Positions 7,900 through 13,558 of a stretch of 13,644 bases of DNA are shown here, one piece after another. The translations under genes were made by a program, and so were the position numbers. The stretch is taken from the NCBI GenBank assembly GCA_002394685.1, contig DGUP01000052.1, positions 1-13,644 on the forward strand, given 5' to 3'. The first letter of the stretch is position 1. Each line of letters opens with the position of its first letter. The DNA is from Treponema sp. UBA4307 (GTDB lineage Bacteria > Spirochaetota > Spirochaetia > Treponematales > Treponemataceae). The notes beneath the pieces were generated by a model. It was not told the origin of the DNA. It was given only the letters and a program-made list of their open reading frames with translations, and searched no databases.

Positions 7900-8124
7900 T
7901 AACGGATAACATTCTATCAAGTCCAAATCACCTAAATCTTCAAGACCTGTAAACGTTTTTGTTTCTGTTGACGCATTATCATACAACACAAGTGTCTTTT
8001 CATTATATAGGGGCACTTTTAATTTAGATCCATCTGTTTGAACACGAATTACATAATTTGCTTCAGAGAAAACAGATAAATTCATAATAATACTGGTGAT
8101 TAAAATTACTAAGATTTTTTTCAT
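7618..8124 (-). CDS. Secreted leucine-rich-repeat-like protein, paralog 2
   Basis: This 168-residue protein has a signal peptide (about 1-20, ending near SVFSEA) and the same conserved C-terminal 87 residues as the protein at 5121-5642. Only three of those differ (E/D, D/E and K/T). The N-terminal 81 residues keep the outline (a VQ-DGS motif and LPY-E-YDFLA) but differ at most positions. AGGAG lies six bases before the ATG. The 31 bases before the start codon are almost the same as those before the unrelated 47-codon gene at 9337-9480. Function is unknown. Confidence 0.75.
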   Translation of the reverse strand: MKKILVILITSIIMNLSVFSEANYVIRVQTDGSKLKVPLYNEKTLVLYDNASTETKTFTGLEDLGDLDLIECYPLPYIESYDFLADVKSCKSIYLGYAHYFDFNILKNVKNLEEIDFEGFISEEEFQEIKRNGIDVSELKYLKKLIFNPAGYTIDFDLKIKYAEDVSE

Positions 8125-8155
8125 ATGTTACTCCTAATGATATTACAGTAAGAGA
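8125..8155 (-). repeat. Shared leader sequence, copy 1
   Basis: The 31 bases before the start codon at 8124 match 9481-9511 at 27 of 31 positions, and the identity runs on into the first codons (ATGAAAAAA). The leader contains the ribosome binding site and a possible -10 element (TAATAT). The two genes it precedes are otherwise unrelated. Confidence 0.7.
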
Positions 8156-8161
8156 AAACAC

Positions 8162-8650
8162 TTAAAAGTCTGCAGGGTTAATATGATATTTTTCAAATAC
8201 TTTGTTACTCTCATCCCAATCATATTCAATTGGGTCAGTTGTATCCATTCCATAATTTGTGAAGATCTGGAAATAAAGACTGTCCTTATCAATCAAATCA
8301 ATCTTCCATCCATAAAATTTCTTAGTAGCAATCGGATAAGTAAGCTGATTACCTTCTCCATCTTTTATTATGTATCCATCAATAAAGAAAACAGGTTTTA
8401 TTTTACCATTTTCCTTAAAATATAGGATTCCTTTTTTTACAAGATTTGATACATCATAATAAAGTTTTTTCCGGTCCACAGGAGTGGGGGCTGGCAACTG
8501 GTAGGATATATACAAATTATTTTCTTCCATTTCAAAATGATTAGTAATATAATCCTCGTTATTAAAATATTTATTCAGATAATTATTACAAGAACTTAAA
8601 ACTGTTACAGTTAGTATGACAAATAAACTTAATAAATACTTTTTTTTCAT
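8162..8650 (-). CDS. Lipoprotein, tandem paralog A
   Basis: This 162-residue lipoprotein has a lipobox LSSC with lipidated C21. It is nearly identical to the paralog at 8852-9340 over residues 1-109 (five differences) and then only about 62% identical over the last 53 residues. The mature part is rich in Tyr, Asn and charged residues with a short Pro-rich QLPAPTPVDR segment; no known domain was recognised. Its ATG overlaps the stop of the 47-codon gene as ATGA, so the two are translationally coupled. Part of the variable C-terminus is strongly charged, as expected of a changing binding surface. An immunity or receptor-blocking role is conceivable but unproven. Confidence 0.75.
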   Translation of the reverse strand: MKKKYLLSLFVILTVTVLSSCNNYLNKYFNNEDYITNHFEMEENNLYISYQLPAPTPVDRKKLYYDVSNLVKKGILYFKENGKIKPVFFIDGYIIKDGEGNQLTYPIATKKFYGWKIDLIDKDSLYFQIFTNYGMDTTDPIEYDWDESNKVFEKYHINPADF

Positions 8651-8790
8651 TGTTGATCTCCTTCATGAGCTTCAGACTGAGCCTTTATTGAGGTTTCAAT
8701 CTCTTTTCCACCATTAATCAGGTAGAGGGCACCTCCGGTGATTTCATAAGCAAGCCCTGTGAAGTCGTAATCTTTTTTACATTTTTTCAT
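8647..8790 (-). CDS. 47-residue peptide with Ile-Asn-Gly-Gly motif, copy A
   Basis: This short gene reads MKKCKKDYDFTGLAYEITGG, then ALYLINGG, and ends AHEGDQQ. AGG eight bases before the ATG and the ATGA overlap with the lipoprotein start support translation. The near-perfect second copy keeps the same length and frame. The motif LxxINGG fits the -7 Leu, -4 hydrophobic and Gly-Gly pattern of double-glycine leaders cleaved by peptidase-containing ABC transporters, which would leave a 19-residue charged product. No transporter or modification gene lies in the window, so this remains a guess. It could also be a short coupling or leader ORF. Confidence 0.6.
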   Translation of the reverse strand: MKKCKKDYDFTGLAYEITGGALYLINGGKEIETSIKAQSEAHEGDQQ

Positions 8791-8851
8791 TTTTAAATCC
8801 TTACAGTAATAAAATTCAGTGTAATCTTACGATAAAAAACAAATACCAATC

Positions 8852-9340
8852 TTAAAACTCTGCGGGATTTATTCGAGATTCTTCGAATACTTTATTAACA
8901 CTATCCCAATGATATATTATGTCATCAGTTGTACTAGTTCCATAATTTGTGAAAATACTAAAGTGCAGAGATTCTTTTTTTAATAATTTAATATCCCAGC
9001 CATAAAATTCCTGAGTAGCAATCGGATAAGTAAGCTGAATACCTTCTCCATCTTTTATTATGTATCCATCAATAAAGAACACTGGTTTTATTTTACCGTT
9101 TTCCTTAAAATATAGGATTCCTTTTTTTACAAGGTTTGAGACATCATAATAAAGTTTTTCCCGGTCCACAGGAGTGGGCGCTGGCAACTGGTAGGATATA
9201 TACAAATTGGTTTCTTCCATTTCAAAATGATTAGTAATATAATCCTCGTTATTAAAATATTTATTCAGATAATTATTACAAGAAGTTAAAACTGTTACAG
9301 TTAGTATGACAAATAAACTTAATAAATATTTTCTTTTCAT
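8852..9340 (-). CDS. Lipoprotein, tandem paralog B
   Basis: This 162-residue lipoprotein has the lipobox LTSC with C21. It is the upstream member of the tandem pair and shares with copy A residues 1-109 almost unchanged (K3R, S19T, N44T, K61E and N101I). Residues 110-162 differ at about 20 positions, many reversing charge (for example K116D, D118K and D121K), while the framework FTNYG and NKVFE stays. Equal length without gaps suggests both are functional rather than decaying. The start overlaps the stop of the coupled peptide gene. Function is unknown. Confidence 0.75.
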   Translation of the reverse strand: MKRKYLLSLFVILTVTVLTSCNNYLNKYFNNEDYITNHFEMEETNLYISYQLPAPTPVDREKLYYDVSNLVKKGILYFKENGKIKPVFFIDGYIIKDGEGIQLTYPIATQEFYGWDIKLLKKESLHFSIFTNYGTSTTDDIIYHWDSVNKVFEESRINPAEF

Positions 9341-9480
9341 TGTTGATCTCCTTCATGAGCTTCAGACTGAGCCTTTATTGAGTTTTCAATTTCTTTTCCA
9401 CCATTAATCGGGTAGAGGGCATTACCGGTGATTTCATAAGCAAGTCCTGTGAAGTCGTAATCTTTTTTACATTTTTTCAT
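9337..9480 (-). CDS. 47-residue peptide with Ile-Asn-Gly-Gly motif, copy B
   Basis: Same length and frame as copy A, with few changes. The first Gly-Gly becomes Gly-Asn (EITGNALY), a Leu becomes Pro (ALYPINGG), and a Thr becomes Asn (KEIENS). The second Gly-Gly is kept in both copies, which makes it the better candidate for a processing site. AGAGGAA lies about five bases before the ATG. It is the first gene of the minus-strand run, facing cysK across the intergenic region, and its stop overlaps the lipoprotein start (ATGA). Confidence 0.6.
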   Translation of the reverse strand: MKKCKKDYDFTGLAYEITGNALYPINGGKEIENSIKAQSEAHEGDQQ

Positions 9481-9511
9481 ATGTTCCTCTTAATGATATT
9501 GTAGTAAGAGA
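9481..9511 (-). promoter_or_regulatory. Shared leader, copy 2, and probable start region of the minus-strand cluster
   Basis: It matches the leader at 8125-8155 (27 of 31). It carries the ribosome binding site and a TACAAT sequence that could be a -10 box; a TTGATT upstream is only 12 bases away, too close for a normal -35. The rest of 9512-9614 is very A+T-rich with long T and A runs and no gene. Confidence 0.4.
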
Positions 9512-9614
9512 AAAAAATCAAAAATATTTTTTACAAAAAAAAATGGATTTTTATCATGTTTATTCTAATAAGTGTTTTTAATTTTTTTTGCTTACCATAA
9601 TTTTGATTATTCAT

Positions 9615-9638
9615 ATTACCTATTGACCCACTAGGTAA
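9615..9638 (+). promoter_or_regulatory. Probable Rrf2/CymR-type operator of cysK
   Basis: A perfect dyad TTACCTA - nine bases - TAGGTAA (9616-9638) covers the -35 box. The 24-base block matches 19 positions of the block at 13415-13438 in front of the Rrf2 gene, including ATTAC, TATTGAC and TAGG. Binding there would block RNA polymerase, so repression is expected. The link to the Rrf2 protein is inferred. Confidence 0.6.
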
Positions 9639-9651
9639 ATAGGGTTATATT
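9623..9651 (+). promoter_or_regulatory. Sigma-70 promoter of cysK
   Basis: TTGACC (9623-9628), 17 bases, then TATATT (9646-9651). Transcription should start near 9658, which is downstream of the ATG at 9654 and so excludes that start for cysK. Confidence 0.75.
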
Positions 9652-9698
9652 AAATGTATCAGATAAGTTTTCTGAAAATCAAAACAAGGAGTCCTTCT

Positions 9699-10631
9699 AT
9701 GGCAAAAATTTATACATCAGCAGACCAGATTGTAGGTCACACACCACTTATTGAACTCACACACATTGAAAAGGAATTTTCACTTGAAGCAAAAATCCTT
9801 GCAAAACTGGAATATTTTAACCCTGCAGGCAGCATTAAAGACCGTGTAGCAAAGGCTATGCTTGATGATGCAGAAGCCTCTGGTAAACTTAAGGCAGGCG
9901 CAACTATCATTGAACCTACCTCAGGTAACACTGGTATAGGCCTTGCTTCTGTTGGTGCTGCCCGCGGATATAAAGTATTGATTGTAATGCCAGAAACAAT
10001 GTCTGTAGAACGCCGTCAGATTATCAAGGCTTATGGTGCAGAGATTGTCCTCACTGATGGTTCAAAAGGAATGAAAGGTGCCATCGAAAAGGCTGAAGAA
10101 CTTGCCAAAACAATTCCAGATTCCTTCCTTGCAGGACAATTCATTAATCCTGCAAACCCAAAAGCACACTATTTAACAACAGGTCCAGAAATTTGGGAAG
10201 ACACAGATGGAAAAGTTGATTACTTTGTTGCTGGAGTTGGAACAGGCGGAACAGTTACAGGAGCTGGTAAATATCTTAAAGAAAAAAATCCAGCTGTAAA
10301 AGTTATCGCTATGGAACCAGCTGCATCTCCAGTTCTTTCAACAGGTAAAGCAGGTCCCCACAAAATTCAGGGAATTGGTGCGGGATTTGTCCCAGAAGTT
10401 CTTGATACAAAAGTTTACGATGAAGTTCTTACAGTTGAAAATGACAGAGCCTTTGAACTTGGCAAATTGATTGGCCGCAAAGAAGGTTTCCTTGTAGGTA
10501 TTTCTTCAGGGGCTGCCCTTTCTGCTGCTATTGAAATTGCAAAGCGTCCGGAAGCAAAAGGCAAAACAATCGTAGTAATCTTCCCAGATACAGGAGACCG
10601 CTACCTTTCTACTCCACTCTTCCAGGACTAA
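9699..10631 (+). CDS. cysK: Cysteine synthase (O-acetylserine sulfhydrylase)
   Basis: This pyridoxal-phosphate enzyme makes cysteine from O-acetylserine and sulfide in the cytoplasm. With the ATG at 9699 it has 310 residues, normal for the family. AAGGAG at 9686-9691, seven bases upstream, supports this start over the ATG at 9654. The PLP lysine is K47 in NPAGSIKDR, the substrate loop is TSGNTG at 74-79, and the phosphate loop is GTGGT at 181-185. The late SSGAA block and the ending GDRYLSTPLF are also typical of CysK. It is a single-gene unit with its own promoter and terminator, and the operator-like dyad suggests control by the Rrf2 regulator encoded at the right end. Assignment to the CysK/CysM group is certain; CysK is preferred. 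Confidence 0.95.
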   Translation: MAKIYTSADQIVGHTPLIELTHIEKEFSLEAKILAKLEYFNPAGSIKDRVAKAMLDDAEASGKLKAGATIIEPTSGNTGIGLASVGAARGYKVLIVMPETMSVERRQIIKAYGAEIVLTDGSKGMKGAIEKAEELAKTIPDSFLAGQFINPANPKAHYLTTGPEIWEDTDGKVDYFVAGVGTGGTVTGAGKYLKEKNPAVKVIAMEPAASPVLSTGKAGPHKIQGIGAGFVPEVLDTKVYDEVLTVENDRAFELGKLIGRKEGFLVGISSGAALSAAIEIAKRPEAKGKTIVVIFPDTGDRYLSTPLFQD

Positions 10632-10653
10632 ACAGATTTCATCAAAAATAAAT

Positions 10654-10694
10654 AAAGCTCCGTCTGGTCTGTAATACCAAACGGAGCTTTTTTG
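10654..10694 (+). terminator. Rho-independent terminator of cysK
   Basis: AAAGCTCCGT (10654-10663) pairs perfectly with ACGGAGCTTT (10681-10690), with TGGT/ACCA inside, and a T-run follows. It begins 22 bases after the stop codon. Confidence 0.9.
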
Positions 10695-10703
10695 TGTTAT
10701 ACT
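10695..10703 (+). promoter_or_regulatory. Extended -10 promoter of the helicase gene, giving a leaderless mRNA
   Basis: TG-T-TATACT is an extended -10 box directly behind the cysK terminator. Its last base is eight before the A of the ATG at 10712, so transcription should start at or within a base or two of the start codon. No SD sequence precedes the ATG, and no good -35 is seen. Confidence 0.5.
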
Positions 10704-10711
10704 GAATCATT

Positions 10712-12886
10712 ATGAATAGTGATGAAAACGCAAATGAACTTGAAAATAATTTAAACCGCATCATTCGTGTAAGAGATGCAGACCTTGGACTTTTCGTGCT
10801 TGCCATGCACTCCCTTATGGAACGGACTCTTAAAGAAAAATACAATTCCCAGGATGATTTTGGTCAGCTTATAAACCGCTACACAGATGATTTTTACCAG
10901 AGCCATGGAGAACCGTCAAAATATAATCCAGATAAAAGAATATTTTCAGATGATGAATGGAAACTTTTTAAAACTCTGAAAAATATTTATACAAATCATT
11001 TTTTGTCAAACGATGTACGTCATAAGTTTGCTCAGATTCAAACAGAAGAAGCCCAGGTTACCGCTAAATATTTTCTAGCTTTTGCTCAAGCAGAAGGATG
11101 GAAAAACCATAAAGCTCTTTCTGAATTACAAAAAGAACTTGCAGGATGGGAAGCTCACAATCCATACCAAAGTGAAGATTTAACAAAGGCCATTAATCAA
11201 ATAGAAAAGCTGAAAAAAGAGAATGAAAATCTGGCTCAGAAAGCAAATGATTATAATGAATTGAAAAACCAGCTTTCAATTTTAACAGCCAGAGAAAAAC
11301 TTCTGGAAAGTTCCTTAAAGGAAAATGAAGAACGTCTTTCCAAAAAAGATGCAAGGCTCAATGAAATTCGTCAAAAAGCAAATGAACAGGCAATGGGCTA
11401 CAAAAAGGAAAAAGAAGAAATCCTTTTAAAAATGAAAGATTTTGAAAGCACAAAAAAATATCTTTCCTATCTTGAGAAAGTTTCTTTTTACACAAAGACC
11501 CGGCACGATTATGAATCCTCCCTGATAAAACTAAGTCCTGAGCAGAATGATATTTTAAATCAGATTAATGCTGACAAGGATTTTCTGGTAAAGGGAGCTG
11601 CTGGTACGGGCAAGTCTCTTGTGCTTATAAAGGCTCTGGAAAAAGCTGTAAAAAATGCAAATCTGGAACTGGACATTGCAAAATCTGGAACACAATTCAG
11701 ACTGCTTACTTACACAAAAAGTCTTGTAAAGTACAATCAATATGTTACTAAAATCCTCAACACACAGATTCCGGAAAACTATATAACCACGGCAGATTCT
11801 TTTTTGTTCCAGATACTTAAACATTTTTATCCAAACAAAAGCTTTTCGTTTAATTACGAAGATTTTAAAAATCTTTTTTCCAGAGAGCTTTATAATGAAG
11901 CAAATGAATTTATCTGGGCAAACTGTATTACCAGAGAACTTTACATTGATCAGATGTGTGACCGCAGCGGAATGAAAACTCCACTTCAAAAAGAAGACCG
12001 CATCAGTATGTGGGAAGAAATTCAAAAAGCAGAAGCCGCTCTTGAAGAAAAGAACCTCTGGCCTAGAAATTTTGCTGCTAAAAAAATCAGTGAGGCAATG
12101 AGAAAAGCTCTGGAGAATGGAGAAACAGATTTCTGTGCCGACTACTCTTTTGTAGATGAAGCTCAGGATTTACCTCCAGTAATTCTTTCCATTATTAAGC
12201 TTTCTACAAAGCGGGGAGTTTTTCTTGCAGGCGACAGCGATCAGTCAATTTACCGCAAGGGCTTTAACTGGAATCTTTCTGGAATTGATATTCGGGGACG
12301 TACAAAAATTCTTAAAACTAATTTCAGAAACACAAATCAAATTCATGACTTTGCAGAAAAATACCGGGCCAAGTTTAAGAATATGGATAAAGAAACAAGT
12401 CCTGCTGCTTTCAGACCAGGGCCGCCAGTAGAAATTACAGAAGGAAAAGATACTGATGACCTTATGCATCAAATGGTACAGCAGGTAAAACTCCTTCTCA
12501 ATGTGCTTGGTTATGAGGAAGAAAATATCTGCATTATTGCAAATCAAAAACAAAAACTGGAAACAATAAAAAATCTTCTGGACCATGAAATAGGAATAAA
12601 AAGCAATTTAATAGAAGATTCTTTTGATTTTGCACAGACAGAAGGCATCCGTCTTTGTACAATGCAGAAATGCAAGGGATTGGATTTTCCGGTGGTTCTT
12701 TTTCTTGCAGATCACAGACTACGCGGTTTTGAAGCAAATTCTGCATTTGATTCAGAAACCCTTAACGAACAACAGTACAACATGGTCTACGTCTGCCTTA
12801 CCCGGGCAATGGAAATGCTTCACATCTATACGGCAAAAAACACCAGTTTTCAGCCTTTTCTTGATTTAAGAAAAATCCAGGAATAA
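10712..12886 (+). CDS. UvrD/Rep-like superfamily 1 helicase with HEPN-like N-terminus and coiled coil
   Basis: This 724-residue protein has three parts. Residues 1-140 form a helical domain resembling DUF4145/HEPN-like regions; R103-H104 followed by KFAQIQTEEAQVTAKYFLAF is the recognisable stretch. Residues about 165-260 are a charged coiled coil. From about 275 there is an SF1A helicase core: motif I GAAGTGKS (295-302, K301), motif II DEAQD (482-486), motif III FLAGDSDQSIYR, TNFRN with R539, KCKGLDFPVV, and motif VI CLTRAME with R698. All ATPase residues are present. It would unwind or translocate on nucleic acid; no nuclease domain is visible. It is shorter than UvrD and has no neighbouring partner gene, so it may serve DNA repair or phage defence; the sequence does not decide. 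The start follows an extended -10 promoter with almost no leader. Confidence 0.85.
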   Translation: MNSDENANELENNLNRIIRVRDADLGLFVLAMHSLMERTLKEKYNSQDDFGQLINRYTDDFYQSHGEPSKYNPDKRIFSDDEWKLFKTLKNIYTNHFLSNDVRHKFAQIQTEEAQVTAKYFLAFAQAEGWKNHKALSELQKELAGWEAHNPYQSEDLTKAINQIEKLKKENENLAQKANDYNELKNQLSILTAREKLLESSLKENEERLSKKDARLNEIRQKANEQAMGYKKEKEEILLKMKDFESTKKYLSYLEKVSFYTKTRHDYESSLIKLSPEQNDILNQINADKDFLVKGAAGTGKSLVLIKALEKAVKNANLELDIAKSGTQFRLLTYTKSLVKYNQYVTKILNTQIPENYITTADSFLFQILKHFYPNKSFSFNYEDFKNLFSRELYNEANEFIWANCITRELYIDQMCDRSGMKTPLQKEDRISMWEEIQKAEAALEEKNLWPRNFAAKKISEAMRKALENGETDFCADYSFVDEAQDLPPVILSIIKLSTKRGVFLAGDSDQSIYRKGFNWNLSGIDIRGRTKILKTNFRNTNQIHDFAEKYRAKFKNMDKETSPAAFRPGPPVEITEGKDTDDLMHQMVQQVKLLLNVLGYEEENICIIANQKQKLETIKNLLDHEIGIKSNLIEDSFDFAQTEGIRLCTMQKCKGLDFPVVLFLADHRLRGFEANSAFDSETLNEQQYNMVYVCLTRAMEMLHIYTAKNTSFQPFLDLRKIQE

Positions 12887-12909
12887 AACATTCAACATGT
12901 AAATAAAGA

Positions 12910-12946
12910 AGCCCCGCCGGGTTCACTTCACAGCAGGGCTCTTTTT
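12910..12946 (+). terminator. Terminator after the helicase gene, possibly bidirectional
   Basis: AGCCCCGC (12910-12917) pairs with GCAGGGCT (12933-12940) with one mismatch, followed by TTTTT. On the minus strand the same hairpin is followed by a T-rich stretch and could end the convergent Rrf2 transcript too. Confidence 0.8.
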
Positions 12947-12953
12947 GTACAGA

Positions 12954-13382
12954 TTAAATCATGTACATCAGGCTTGAATCAGAATTGTATTTGTTTACCA
13001 AATCTTCCAAAGTGATTCCTTTAAGGAAATCTTCCAGATGTTTCTGCAAAGGTTCCCAAATCACATCATTCATTATACGGTCACTGTCTGAAGCTGACTC
13101 TCCTGCCGGTTCAACAAAAGGTGAATCCCCTTCTGTTACAAAAATGATTTCACCAACAGTATACTTGTCCGGATTGCGTGACAGTTTATATCCGCCGGAA
13201 GGTCCACGAACACTTGAAAGAAGTCCGAACTTGCTTAAAACCGCGGTAATCTGTTCCATATATTTGATGGAAATATTTTCATGTTCTGAAATTTCCCTCA
13301 AAGCAATATAATTACCATTGTTGTGAATAGCAAGGTAGAACATAATTCTTAATGCATACCTTCCCTTGGTAGAAATTTTCAT
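12954..13382 (-). CDS. cymR: Rrf2-family transcriptional regulator, CymR-like, without cysteines
   Basis: This 142-residue protein starts at ATG 13382 (GAGG five bases upstream); a GTG two codons earlier is less likely. MKISTKGRYALRIMFYLA at the start and the winged helix (LREISEHENISIKYMEQI, then VRGPSGGYKLSR) are diagnostic of Rrf2 proteins. IscR and NsrR carry three cysteines for an iron-sulfur cluster in the region after the wing. Here the matching stretch (EGDSPFVEPAGESASDSDRI) has none, and the whole protein has no Cys. That points to the CymR type, which in Bacillus and Staphylococcus represses sulfur genes as a complex with CysK. The C-terminal ending (LMYMI) also resembles CymR. A match between its promoter and the cysK promoter supports control of both. 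The CymR assignment is inferred and moderately sure; the Rrf2 family is certain. Confidence 0.85.
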   Translation of the reverse strand: MKISTKGRYALRIMFYLAIHNNGNYIALREISEHENISIKYMEQITAVLSKFGLLSSVRGPSGGYKLSRNPDKYTVGEIIFVTEGDSPFVEPAGESASDSDRIMNDVIWEPLQKHLEDFLKGITLEDLVNKYNSDSSLMYMI

Positions 13383-13397
13383 GCGCACCTCTTTAAC

Positions 13398-13431
13398 TAC
13401 ATATTTTATTCTTATTTCCTACTAAGTCAAT
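13398..13431 (-). promoter_or_regulatory. Promoter of the Rrf2 regulator gene
   Basis: On the minus strand TTGACT (covering about 13426-13431) is followed after 16 bases by TAAAAT. GAGG then precedes the ATG at 13382. Confidence 0.55.
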
Positions 13432-13438
13432 ATGTAAT
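13415..13438 (-). promoter_or_regulatory. Operator-like element matching the cysK operator
   Basis: Read on the minus strand it shares ATTAC, TATTGAC and TAGG in the same spacing as 9615-9638 (19/24). Its arms are less symmetric than those at cysK. A perfect palindrome TTAGTACTAA (13438-13447) sits directly upstream of it. Autoregulation is the simplest reading. Confidence 0.6.
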
Positions 13439-13510
13439 TAGTACTAAATTCAAATTTTGGAATTCATTTGCAGTAAAAAAATGGCTCTCAGTCGTTTTTT
13501 TCAACAAATA

Positions 13511-13558
13511 TTCAAAATCCGACAATTAGATTAATTAGCCCGAATGTCGAGTTTTGAA
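13511..13558. repeat. Hairpin-forming repeat containing the right 23-bp inverted copy
   Basis: Positions 13536-13558 are the exact reverse complement of 1-23. In addition 13511-13524 (TTCAAAATCCGACA) pairs with 13545-13558 at 12 of 14 positions around a 20-base loop, so this copy can form a stem-loop by itself. It lies upstream of the Rrf2 promoter and is non-coding. Confidence 0.75.

Larger units (their letters stand above)
8162..8790 (-). repeat. Tandem duplication, unit A (peptide plus lipoprotein)
   Basis: The 629 bases align gap-free with 8852-9480 at a period of 690. Identity is very high across the peptide gene and the first two thirds of the lipoprotein gene and falls in the last 160 bases. 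Confidence 0.9.
8852..9480 (-). repeat. Tandem duplication, unit B (peptide plus lipoprotein)
   Basis: Gap-free partner of 8162-8790. Similarity stops just upstream of the peptide start: unit B has the shared leader (9481-9511) and unit A has a different one. Confidence 0.9.

Noticed and set aside
8162..9480. CRISPR or short tandem repeat array
   Set aside because: The repetition is two long coding units of 629 bases, not short repeats with spacers.
9654..9698. Upstream ATG extending cysteine synthase by 15 residues
   Set aside because: It lies between the -10 box and the predicted transcription start, has no SD, and adds residues foreign to the family. The ATG at 9699 has AAGGAG in place.
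11555..12025. 156-codon antisense ORF inside the helicase gene
   Set aside because: It is the reverse reading of conserved helicase motifs; the product is low in recognisable features and has no promoter or SD.
12961..13311. 116-codon ORF opposite the Rrf2 gene
   Set aside because: Shadow of a clearly conserved regulator on the other strand.
13383..13388. GTG start two codons before the Rrf2 ATG
   Set aside because: The family begins with MKIST, and GAGG is correctly spaced for 13382.
1..13558. Composite transposon bounded by the 23-bp inverted repeats
   Set aside because: No transposase, integrase or resolvase is encoded anywhere between the repeats, and the content includes ordinary housekeeping genes.
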